From positions 992,001 through 1,056,000 of the forward strand of contig CP002084.1 in assembly GCA_000143165.1 (NCBI GenBank): a DNA stretch of 64,000 nucleotides. The letters are read 5' to 3'. This stretch comes from Dehalogenimonas lykanthroporepellens BL-DC-9 (lineage in GTDB: Bacteria; Chloroflexota; Dehalococcoidia; Dehalococcoidales; Dehalococcoidaceae). Positions 1 through 7,027 of the stretch are shown here, piece by piece. How positions within the stretch are numbered: the first letter of the stretch is position 1; every line of letters begins with the position of its first letter. The notes beneath the pieces were generated by a model. It was not told where the DNA came from and ran no database searches. It saw nothing but the letters and a program-made list of their open reading frames with translations. Position numbers and translations under genes: made by a program.

Positions 1-1
1 A

Positions 2-934
2 CGAGAAGACCCGCTGGAAGAGCACAGCCATTCGGTAGTGCCCGGACTAGTCCACCGGTATCCTGACCGGGCGCTGATGGTACTGACCGACATCTGTCCC
101 ATGCTGTGCCGCCACTGTACCCGCAAGCGGGAGTGGCGAAAAGGCGGCTGGGTACAAAATTCAACCCGGGTCAAGGCCATGGTGGATTACATCGGCCGTA
201 CCCCACAGGTTCGTGATATCATCATCTCCGGCGGCGACCCCCTGACGCTTTCCACCCGCCGTCTGGAGGAAGTCCTCGCCGCCCTGCGCGCTATCCCCCA
301 TGTCGAGATTATCCGCATCGGCACACGTTTACCGGTGGTTCTGCCTCAGCGCATCGATGTCGAGCTGTGCCGCATGCTGTCCAAATACAGTCCCATCTGG
401 GTCAACACCCATTTCAATCATCCTGGGGAAATTACTCCGGAGGCCGCCGCCGCCTGCGACCGGCTTCTTCGCGCCGGCGTCCAGGTCAACAACCAGAGTG
501 TCCTCCTGCGGGGCGTCAACGATACTGTGGCCACCCAGCTCAATCTTTGCCACAGTCTGCTCAGGGCTATGGTGCGCCCTTATTATCTCTTCCAGTGCGA
601 CCAGGTTCGGGGAACGGAACACCTGTGGACGCCGGTAGAAACCGGATTACGCATCATCGAGGGCATGCGCGGCCACACTTCCGGGCTGGCCATCCCCAAT
701 TATGTCATAGACCTGCCCGACGGCCGCGGCAAGATACCGCTCAGCCCCAACTATGTCATCAGCCACACCAAACATGAACTGACCGTTCGCAACTATGAAG
801 GCCACATCAGCCACTTCGCCAACCCCCGGCCGCCCGCGGTGACCCGCCACCGCCCGGTCGCCCCAACTACGAGCGGCGTCATTCCGGTTTCGGAGGAGGT
901 CACCGATGAGAATCGGACTGGCGTACGACCTTAA
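2..934 (+). CDS. KamA-family radical SAM aminomutase (5' end outside window)
   Basis: Radical SAM, PLP-dependent amino acid 2,3-aminomutase, probably acting on lysine. The reading frame is open from the first bases of the window and the residues before the first GTG (38) already match the family (a DPL..E....VPGLVHRYPDR-like stretch), so the true start lies upstream. The CPMLCRHC sequence is the CxxxCxxC SAM-cluster motif. RIGTRLPVVLPQRI matches the carboxylate-binding segment. CDQVRG and IDLPDGRGK supply the two aspartates that hold the lysine side chain in lysine 2,3-aminomutase, and the lysine of the last motif is the PLP lysine. The 3' end overlaps the next gene by 29 bases. Family assignment is firm; the substrate is inferred from the two retained aspartates. 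Confidence 0.9.
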   Translation, partial: REDPLEEHSHSVVPGLVHRYPDRALMVLTDICPMLCRHCTRKREWRKGGWVQNSTRVKAMVDYIGRTPQVRDIIISGGDPLTLSTRRLEEVLAALRAIPHVEIIRIGTRLPVVLPQRIDVELCRMLSKYSPIWVNTHFNHPGEITPEAAAACDRLLRAGVQVNNQSVLLRGVNDTVATQLNLCHSLLRAMVRPYYLFQCDQVRGTEHLWTPVETGLRIIEGMRGHTSGLAIPNYVIDLPDGRGKIPLSPNYVISHTKHELTVRNYEGHISHFANPRPPAVTRHRPVAPTTSGVIPVSEEVTDENRTGVRP

Positions 935-1916
935 GGAAGAATTCGCAGTCAACGCCGCCGCACCGGATGACGCTCTGGAGGAATACGATTCCACCGAAAC
1001 CGTCCGTCTCATTGAGGCGGCAGTGTCCGGCGCCGGTCATACACCGATTCGGCTGGGCGGTGGACGAGAATTCCTGAGACAGGTGCTGGACAACCCGGTT
1101 GACTTCGTCTTCAACATAGCCGAAGGCCGCGGCACCGGCCGGGCGCGGGAAGCCCAGATTCCGGCGGTGTTAGAAATGCTGGGCATCCCTTACTCCGGTG
1201 CCGACCCGCAGACTCTGTCGATGGCACTGGATAAACCGCTGACCAAGCGCCTGGCTGATTTCGCCGGGGTATCCACCCCGGCCTGGCTGGTATTGAACGA
1301 CACCGCTAACCTGGCGGTTGCCGACTGGGCTTCCCTCCACTTCCCGGTGTTCATCAAACCGGCTTTCGAAGGCTCCAGCAAGGGCATCCGCCTGAACTCC
1401 CTTGCCGCTTCCCCGGCCGCGGCCGCCGCTGTCGCCGGCCGTCTGCTCGGTGACTACCGCCAACCGGTGCTGGTGGAGGAATTCATCGACGGCGACGAAA
1501 TCACCTGTGGCCTTATCGGCAATACCGGCCAAGCCGACAACCCAATGGTATTGCCACTGGGAATTCTACCTCATCGCGCTGACGGCCCGTTCATATATTC
1601 GCTGGAGGTCAAGCGGGATTATCGCAATCGGGTAGAATACCAATTCCCGGCCCGTCTGCCAGCGCCGGTGCTGGAGGAACTCACCCGTCAGGCTGTCCGG
1701 GTCTTCGATACCCTGAACTGCCGGGATTTCGCCCGCGCCGATTTCCGCATCGACCGCCGGGGCCGGCCGTGGTTCCTGGAAATTAACCCCCTGCCCGGCC
1801 TGTCGCTGGATTCCGACCTCTACATCATCGCCCGTGGTCTGGGCTGGAGTCACGCTGAACTCATCCAGGCAGTACTCGACGCCGCCCTGAACCGGATATC
1901 CGCATCGTGCGTATAG
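906..1916 (+). CDS. D-alanine-D-alanine ligase-like ATP-grasp enzyme 1
   Basis: ATP-grasp ligase of the Ddl superfamily, 336 residues, expected to join an acyl-phosphate-activated carboxylate to an amine. Ddl-like segments are visible in order: FNIAEGRGTGRAREAQIP (substrate loop), LDKPLTKRL, FPVFIKPAFEGSSKGI (ATP lysine and glycine loop), VEEFIDGDEITCG, and FARADFRIDRRGRPWFLEINPLPG with the metal-binding Glu and Asn. The ATG sits seven bases after a GGAGG and lies inside the previous gene, so translation is probably coupled. It is unlikely to be the cell-wall Ddl because a second divergent paralogue follows at once and both are locked to a KamA enzyme and a GNAT; a peptide- or amide-forming role in a small pathway is inferred. 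Confidence 0.88.
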   Translation: MRIGLAYDLKEEFAVNAAAPDDALEEYDSTETVRLIEAAVSGAGHTPIRLGGGREFLRQVLDNPVDFVFNIAEGRGTGRAREAQIPAVLEMLGIPYSGADPQTLSMALDKPLTKRLADFAGVSTPAWLVLNDTANLAVADWASLHFPVFIKPAFEGSSKGIRLNSLAASPAAAAAVAGRLLGDYRQPVLVEEFIDGDEITCGLIGNTGQADNPMVLPLGILPHRADGPFIYSLEVKRDYRNRVEYQFPARLPAPVLEELTRQAVRVFDTLNCRDFARADFRIDRRGRPWFLEINPLPGLSLDSDLYIIARGLGWSHAELIQAVLDAALNRISASCV

Positions 1917-2899
1917 CCCTGATTCACAATCACCAGCTCCTTCTGCCCAGGGAACTGTCCGGGGAATCGATTGCCGAACTTTCGGTAGCAGATACCGCGA
2001 CCGCCGTAACAGCTATGCTGTCCGAACTCGGCCATCAGGTCGAAGTCGTCCCTTTGTCACCGGACGAATCCATCACCGGCCGCCGGGAGCTTTCGGACGC
2101 CGGGTTTGTCTTCAACCTCTTTGAAGGCTTCGCCGGCCGACCGGAAACCGAGGCCGCTGTCGCCCGGGCGCTGGAAAACACCGGCCTTCCATTTACCGGT
2201 TGCCCGGCCTCGTCGCTGGCATTGACGCTCGACAAACCGGCGACGCACCTGGTACTGGGCTACGCCGGCCTGGCAACTCCCCGTTTCCAACTGCTGGATC
2301 CGGCTGACACCGCCGATTTCGACCTTGACTTTCCCTGCATCGTCAAACCCCCGGCCGACGATGCCTCCCACGCCCTGTCGCCCGAAAGCGTCGCCGCCGG
2401 CCGGGAAGAACTGGCCATAGCCTTGAACCGCATCGCCAAACGCTACCCGGATTCCCCGGCGCTGGTGGAGGAGTTTTTAAACGGCCGCGAATTCAACGTC
2501 ACCGTCCTCGGCAATAACTCACCACGCCTGCTGGCCGTCTCGGAAATCATCTATACCCTGCCTACAGGCTGTCCCCGCCTGCTGACTTTCGCCGCCAAAT
2601 GGTCGCCGGACTCGGCCTACTACCGCCACACCGCTGTCCGGTGTCCCGCTGTCCTGGACAACAGCCTTGCCGCCGAATTGGAACACGCCGCCCTGACCGC
2701 CTTCCGGGCTACCGGTTGCCGGGGTTATGCCCGGATGGATTTCCGGTTGAACGCCGCCGGCCGGCCGGTGATACTGGAAGTAAACGCCAACCCCGATCTA
2801 TCGCCGGAGGCCGGAGTCGCCCGCCAGGCTGAGGCCGCCGGAATGACTTATCGGGAACTTATCGACGCCATCGTAAAACTGGCACTGGAGGCAACATGA
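1907..2899 (+). CDS. D-alanine-D-alanine ligase-like ATP-grasp enzyme 2
   Basis: Second ATP-grasp enzyme, 330 residues, a diverged paralogue of the preceding gene, which it overlaps by 10 bases (GTG start). Visible segments: FVFNLFEGFAGRPETE, LDKPATHLVL, FPCIVKPPADDASHAL, VEEFLNGREFNVTVLGN, and ARMDFRLNAAGRPVILEVNANPDLSPEAG, which keeps the metal-binding Glu/Asn pair. The glycine loop (PADDASH) differs from the first copy, suggesting another substrate or order of condensation. Overlaps on both sides indicate one polycistronic, translationally coupled unit. The chemistry (ATP-dependent carboxylate-amine ligation) is established for the family; the substrates are unknown. Confidence 0.87.
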   Translation: MRIALIHNHQLLLPRELSGESIAELSVADTATAVTAMLSELGHQVEVVPLSPDESITGRRELSDAGFVFNLFEGFAGRPETEAAVARALENTGLPFTGCPASSLALTLDKPATHLVLGYAGLATPRFQLLDPADTADFDLDFPCIVKPPADDASHALSPESVAAGREELAIALNRIAKRYPDSPALVEEFLNGREFNVTVLGNNSPRLLAVSEIIYTLPTGCPRLLTFAAKWSPDSAYYRHTAVRCPAVLDNSLAAELEHAALTAFRATGCRGYARMDFRLNAAGRPVILEVNANPDLSPEAGVARQAEAAGMTYRELIDAIVKLALEAT

Positions 2900-3375
2900 A
2901 GATAACCTGCCGGGCAATCAAACCGGCTGATATGGAACCGTGCCGCCGCATCCTGCGCCGAACTGCCGAATTCAACTCGGAAGAACTGCGGGTGGCCGAA
3001 GAAGTGCTGGATGGTTGTCTCATTGACGCGGCTGTATCCGGTTATAACGGTCTGATAGCGGAGGTGGACAATGTCGTGGCTGGATTCGTCTGTTACGGAC
3101 CGACGCCCCTGACCAGAGGCAACTGGGAAATCTACTGGCTGGCCGTAGACCCGGACTGCCGCCGCGCCGGCATTGGCTCATATCTTTTGAGTACAGCGGA
3201 ATCAGCGGTCAAACGGGAAGGTGGCCGACAGTTGACACTGGAAACCTCATCTCAGCCTAATTATGCCGGCACCCGCCTCTTTTACCAGCGATGCGGTTAT
3301 CATGAAACCGCCCAGGTACCGGATTATTATCGACCGGGCGACGACCTGATCATCTACCTCAAGAAACTGGATTGA
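2896..3375 (+). CDS. GNAT family N-acetyltransferase
   Basis: Single-domain GNAT acyltransferase of 159 residues. The acetyl-CoA pyrophosphate loop is DPDCRRAGIGSYLL (R/Q-x-x-G-x-G/A form), preceded by the beta-4 strand IYWLAV. The C-terminal YAGTRLFYQRCGYHE is the usual motif B. The start codon overlaps the stop of the upstream ATP-grasp gene (ATGA), which places it in the same operon. In archaeal and bacterial osmolyte synthesis a GNAT acetylates beta-lysine made by a lysine 2,3-aminomutase; an analogous acetylation of a beta-amino acid or its ligated product is the best guess here. The gene converges with a minus-strand gene and overlaps it by 17 bases. Confidence 0.88.
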   Translation: MKITCRAIKPADMEPCRRILRRTAEFNSEELRVAEEVLDGCLIDAAVSGYNGLIAEVDNVVAGFVCYGPTPLTRGNWEIYWLAVDPDCRRAGIGSYLLSTAESAVKREGGRQLTLETSSQPNYAGTRLFYQRCGYHETAQVPDYYRPGDDLIIYLKKLD

Positions 3376-3646
3376 TTTTATCGGGCCGACAATAACTGTC
3401 TTTCCCGGGTATGTTGAGCGGACAACCCCGGCAAAGGCATTCCGGAATTTCGCCGACCACACAGTCACCCGGCTCCTGGCTACGGCAGAACAGAGTGGCC
3501 GTCCCCGCTCCGGCCGAATCATCGAAGATATCGGCCATCATCCGTCTCAACCGGCCGCTGTTACAGTCCGGCCCCGGCGCGGCTGTACAATCGGCGCATC
3601 GGCATAACAGAATGTCCGGATTCATGTCGATATTTTCGCCTGTCAT
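3359..3646 (-). CDS. Cys-rich DUF2769-like protein
   Basis: Small cysteine-rich protein (about 95 residues). The spacing C-x-C-x2-C near the start (LLCRCADC), a central LFC, and a C-terminal ECLCRGCPLNIPGKDSYC resemble the DUF2769 family, thought to bind metal or an Fe-S centre. Three in-frame starts exist (TTG 3661, ATG 3646, ATG 3625); none has a clear ribosome site, and the domain itself begins near the last one. No signal peptide or membrane segment is seen. It is convergent with the GNAT gene. Function is unknown; family assignment is by motif spacing only. Confidence 0.55.
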   Translation of the reverse strand: MTGENIDMNPDILLCRCADCTAAPGPDCNSGRLRRMMADIFDDSAGAGTATLFCRSQEPGDCVVGEIPECLCRGCPLNIPGKDSYCRPDKINPVS

Positions 3647-3712
3647 AAAGAAAGCTGACAAAATGATGCCAATAAGCCTTTCATATAGTATAATGCTACC
3701 ATTAAATACGCC

Positions 3713-4936
3713 ATGAACGACAAAAACGCAAAATCACAGGCCGAGCTCATCGCCGAGATAGACCGCCTTCAGGCGACCGCCGACGCCTCTTCGTCACCAG
3801 CCAACTGCGACGCCATCCGGGAGAGCGAGGAAAAGTTCCGCATGCTCTTCCACAACGCCAATGATGCCATTTTTCTGTGGGAGATTCACGACGGATTTCC
3901 GTCCGTCCTGCTGGAAGCCAACCAGGTGGCCGCCAGACGGCTGGGCTACACAATGGATGAGATGCCCCGTTTGCGGACGAGCGATTTTTCTCTGGCCTCC
4001 GAAGAGGAATCCCGAGCCAACGTCGCCAGCCTTCTCCAAAGCCGCCACGGCACCTTCGAGTCCGTACATAAGCGAAAAGACGGCACCACCTTCCCGGTGG
4101 AGATAAGTTCGCACGTATTCGAACTGGGCGAAAAGAAAGTCATCCTGTCCATTGCCCGAGACATTTCCCTGCGCAAGAAATCGGAACAGGAATTGACGGC
4201 ACTATATCACCGGGAAAAAGACCTGCGTCTGGCGCTGGAAACCGAAATCTCCAAGCGAATAGACTTCACCCGCTCGCTGGTGCACGAACTGAAAACACCG
4301 TTGACGCCGATGATCGCCTCCGGTGAAGTCCTGCTGGACATTCTCGAAGGCGAAAACGAACTGCGTCTGGCCGGCAATATCTACCGCGGCGCCATCAACC
4401 TCGAACGACGTATCAACGACCTCCTGGACTTCGCCCGCGGCGAGATGGGGGTACTCAAAGTGACCCGTCAGCCGTTGGACATTTCCCCCATCCTGCTGGA
4501 TCTGGCGGCGGAAGTCTCACCCCAGTTCGACCGTAAACAGCAATCACTGGAATTATGCCTGCCGGACAGACTGCCGGCGGTTTCGGCGGACGAAGACCGT
4601 CTGCGCCAGATTCTGCTTAACCTGCTGACCAACGCCGGCAAATTCACTCCCCGGGGCGGTCAGATAATAATCGGAGCTAAAGTCGATGGTAATATGCTAC
4701 AATTGAGCGTTGCCGATAACGGCCGAGGCATAGGCCAGGCGGAACAGGCCAGTATCTTCGTGCCTTACTACCGCGTTGAAGACGATATCGACCCCAACGA
4801 CGGTATGGGCATCGGCCTGACGTTGTGCAAGATGCTGGTTACCCTGCACGGCGGCGAAATCTGGTTCGAAAGCGAAAAAGGCCAGGGCTCCACCTTCTAT
4901 TTCACTCTGCCCCTGGCGAAAAATATGGGAGAGTAA
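3713..4936 (+). CDS. PAS-domain sensor histidine kinase
   Basis: Cytosolic two-component sensor kinase of 407 residues without transmembrane segments. A short N-terminal helix (1-40) is followed by a PAS domain (about 40-155), a linker helix, a HisKA dimerisation domain with the H-box FTRSLVHELKTP (phosphoacceptor His191), and a HATPase_c domain with the N-box NLLTNAGKFT, the G1 box VADNGRGIG and the G2 box GMGIGLTLC. A TATAAT lies at 3689-3694, 18 bases before the ATG, and there is no Shine-Dalgarno sequence, so the leader is very short. It is followed two bases later by a cognate response regulator. The signal is unknown; a PAS domain without membrane anchors suggests an intracellular ligand or redox state. 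Confidence 0.93.
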   Translation: MNDKNAKSQAELIAEIDRLQATADASSSPANCDAIRESEEKFRMLFHNANDAIFLWEIHDGFPSVLLEANQVAARRLGYTMDEMPRLRTSDFSLASEEESRANVASLLQSRHGTFESVHKRKDGTTFPVEISSHVFELGEKKVILSIARDISLRKKSEQELTALYHREKDLRLALETEISKRIDFTRSLVHELKTPLTPMIASGEVLLDILEGENELRLAGNIYRGAINLERRINDLLDFARGEMGVLKVTRQPLDISPILLDLAAEVSPQFDRKQQSLELCLPDRLPAVSADEDRLRQILLNLLTNAGKFTPRGGQIIIGAKVDGNMLQLSVADNGRGIGQAEQASIFVPYYRVEDDIDPNDGMGIGLTLCKMLVTLHGGEIWFESEKGQGSTFYFTLPLAKNMGE

Positions 4937-4938
4937 TA

Positions 4939-5637
4939 ATGGACAAACCTGAACTGACGGTTGCCCTTATCGAGGACGACAACGAAATCGTCGAAGCGGT
5001 CACCCTGACTTTCAAGATTCGCTGGCCCCAGGCCACTTTCATGTCCAGTCCGTCTGGGGAGGAAGGTATCGCTCTGGTGGAGAAAAACAGCCCGGGTCTG
5101 GTCATTCTTGACCTGGGTCTGCCTGACACCAGTGGTTTCAACGTACTGAAAGAAATCCGGCGTTTCAGCCATGTGCCGGTCATCATCCTGACCGCCCGGG
5201 GCGAGGAAGCCGATATCGTCCGCGGCCTGGAGCTGGGTGCCGATGAATACATCGTCAAACCCTTCCGCCAGATGGAGCTCCTGGCTCGGGTCAAGGCCAT
5301 CATGCGCCGTCACGAGACCTCCGGCGAGGAATTACCGCTGACGGTCGGCGGCATGAGCCTGGGCCCGTCGGTCCGAGACCTGACCCTCAACGGGCGCCGG
5401 GTCAGCCTCACCCGCACCGAAGGCATTGTCCTGTCCCAGTTGATGCGTAACGTCGGCCACCCGGTATCACACGCCACCCTGGCCAAGGCACTGTGGGGCG
5501 AGGAGTATCCCGGCGCCGCCGAAAGCCTCAAGGTGTATGTCCGCCATCTGCGGGAAAAGATAGAGGAAAATCCGTCCGACCCCAAGCTCCTGCTGACCCG
5601 CATCGGCGCCGGCTACCAGCTGGCCAAACCCGGTTAA
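4939..5637 (+). CDS. OmpR/PhoB-family response regulator
   Basis: DNA-binding response regulator of 232 residues. The receiver domain (1-120) has the acidic pocket IEDDNE, the phosphoacceptor Asp58 in VILDLGLPD, the switch residue in VIILTARG and the lysine in YIVKPF. The C-terminal winged helix (about 135-230) ends with the typical LKVYVRHLREKIEENPSDPKLLLTRIGAGYQL. The ATG at 4939 is preferred to upstream in-frame codons because those fall within the kinase gene and the receiver domain begins here. The two genes are separated by two bases and form a classic kinase-regulator operon that ends at a hairpin at 5655-5684. Confidence 0.93.
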   Translation: MDKPELTVALIEDDNEIVEAVTLTFKIRWPQATFMSSPSGEEGIALVEKNSPGLVILDLGLPDTSGFNVLKEIRRFSHVPVIILTARGEEADIVRGLELGADEYIVKPFRQMELLARVKAIMRRHETSGEELPLTVGGMSLGPSVRDLTLNGRRVSLTRTEGIVLSQLMRNVGHPVSHATLAKALWGEEYPGAAESLKVYVRHLREKIEENPSDPKLLLTRIGAGYQLAKPG

Positions 5638-5654
5638 TTCTTATTGAAACCAGA

Positions 5655-5684
5655 CGGCCGGTGTTTTGAAAATAACACCGGCCG
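5655..5684 (+). terminator. terminator-like hairpin after the two-component operon
   Basis: Perfect 11-bp stem (CGGCCGGTGTT with AACACCGGCCG) around an 8-base loop. No run of T follows, so termination efficiency is uncertain; it may also serve as an RNA 3' stabiliser. Confidence 0.5.
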
Positions 5685-5704
5685 AACCTTATCGGAAAGA
5701 ATAC

Positions 5705-6478
5705 ATGAAATCATATCGCGTCGCCCTGTTGCACCTGGCTCCGGAACTGGGAGAAATTGAAAAGAACCGCCGCGCGGTGGAATTCGCTGTCAGGGAATCT
5801 GCCGCCCGCGGCGCCGGCATTGTCGTCACCCCGGAAACCGTCGTGCCCGGCTACCACTTCGCCGAAGCCATCGGCACCGACTGGATCGAACCTCAGCCCG
5901 ACGCCTGGCTCCGCCGCATGGCCGATTCGGCCGGACAGCTCGGCGTCAACCTTTTCCTGAGCTATCAGGAGAGAACGGCGGACAACCGACTGTTCAATAC
6001 CGTATTCTGTCTGGACAATACCGGCCGCGTCGCCGGCACCCACCGCAAGATGGGTATCAGTGCCGGTCACACCGCCGAGGCCTGGGCTGATGCCGGTGAG
6101 CGGGTGGAAGTCATCGAATGCGATGGCCTCAAGGCCGGCATACTGGTTTGCGCCGACACCTGGGGCCCGCACCACGCCGCCACCCTGCGCGCCGCCGGCG
6201 CCGAAGTGCTGATTTCACCGGCCGCCTGGCCGCCCCGCCCCTGTCCGCCGGAGGGTTGCTGGGAAAAGCGGAGTGCCGAAACCGGCTTGCCGGTCTGGGT
6301 CTGCAACCGCACCGGGTTCGAGCCGGGTCTGGATTTCACCTACGGGGAAAGTGTTGTCGCCCTCGACGGCCGCCGCCTGCTGGAATACGCCGAAGCGGCC
6401 CCGGCGATACTGCTGTTTGACTGGGACTTCGACACCCGCCGCCCTCTTCAGGACAGCTTCGAAGTCGTCCCTCTCTGA
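5705..6478 (+). CDS. carbon-nitrogen hydrolase (nitrilase superfamily)
   Basis: Amidase or nitrilase-fold enzyme of 257 residues that hydrolyses a non-peptide C-N bond. The Glu-Lys-Cys triad is visible: Glu44 in VTPETVVPGY, Lys115 in THRKMG, and Cys149 in GILVCADTWGP. The start at 5705 is chosen because it follows a GGAAAG ribosome site and the domain begins directly (YRVALLHLAPE); the 13 codons upstream are part of the hairpin region. It is downstream of the two-component operon but behind a hairpin. The substrate cannot be deduced; omega-amidase or carbamoyl-type amidases are the nearest relatives by motif. Confidence 0.85.
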   Translation: MKSYRVALLHLAPELGEIEKNRRAVEFAVRESAARGAGIVVTPETVVPGYHFAEAIGTDWIEPQPDAWLRRMADSAGQLGVNLFLSYQERTADNRLFNTVFCLDNTGRVAGTHRKMGISAGHTAEAWADAGERVEVIECDGLKAGILVCADTWGPHHAATLRAAGAEVLISPAAWPPRPCPPEGCWEKRSAETGLPVWVCNRTGFEPGLDFTYGESVVALDGRRLLEYAEAAPAILLFDWDFDTRRPLQDSFEVVPL

Positions 6479-6491
6479 ATAACCCCGGACC

Positions 6492-6911
6492 TTACCTGAC
6501 TACCGGATAGCCGGCCGCCTCCCAGGCCACGATGCCGCCGTCCAGATCATATACTTCCATGAAACCCAGGTTCTTCATCAAGTTCACCGCCTGACCGGAA
6601 CGGTTGGAAGTGCGACAGTAAACCAGGTAGCGCTTGTTCTTGTCCAGTTTTTCCGCTTCAGCCTGAAAGTTGCCGGAATTGAAGTCCAGTAGGACGGCCC
6701 CTTCTATATGGCCGGCGGCAAACTCCGACGGTGTCCGCACGTCCAGCAGGACGAAATCCGTCTGTCCCAGATTCTCCTGAATCATCGTCCGGGCTTCGGC
6801 CGGCGACAGGTCAAGGATTATCTGTCCTTCGACCGCCGGCTCGGAAGAGCAGGCTAACGGAATCATGGCCAGTATCGTCGCCAGCGTTATCAGTAATGTT
6901 TTCTTAAACAA
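6492..6911 (-). CDS. rhodanese-domain lipoprotein
   Basis: Exported sulfurtransferase-like protein of 139 residues. The N-terminus is a lipoprotein signal peptide with lipobox PLAC (Cys21). A single rhodanese domain follows: FVLLDVRTPSEFAAGHIEGA and the active-site loop YCRTSNRSG with Cys99. A conserved Cys in a six-residue loop implies persulfide transfer or a related redox role at the outer face of the membrane. It lies downstream of and in the same direction as acs but beyond that gene's terminator. Confidence 0.88.
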   Translation of the reverse strand: MFKKTLLITLATILAMIPLACSSEPAVEGQIILDLSPAEARTMIQENLGQTDFVLLDVRTPSEFAAGHIEGAVLLDFNSGNFQAEAEKLDKNKRYLVYCRTSNRSGQAVNLMKNLGFMEVYDLDGGIVAWEAAGYPVVR

Positions 6912-6976
6912 ACCGTTCTCCTTGAATCATAGCTGTCATCATTATAGCGGCAGACTATCGCCCGCCGGAAAAGCCG

Positions 6977-7007
6977 CCGGGGGGACAGGCCCAACCCATC
7001 CCCCCGG
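6977..7007 (-). terminator. intrinsic terminator downstream of acs
   Basis: Nine-base stem (CCGGGGGGA with TCCCCCCGG). Read on the minus strand it is followed within a few bases by a short T run (CTTTTCC), consistent with the end of the acs transcript. Confidence 0.6.
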
Positions 7008-7027
7008 TATGGTGGCTTCACTCGAAA

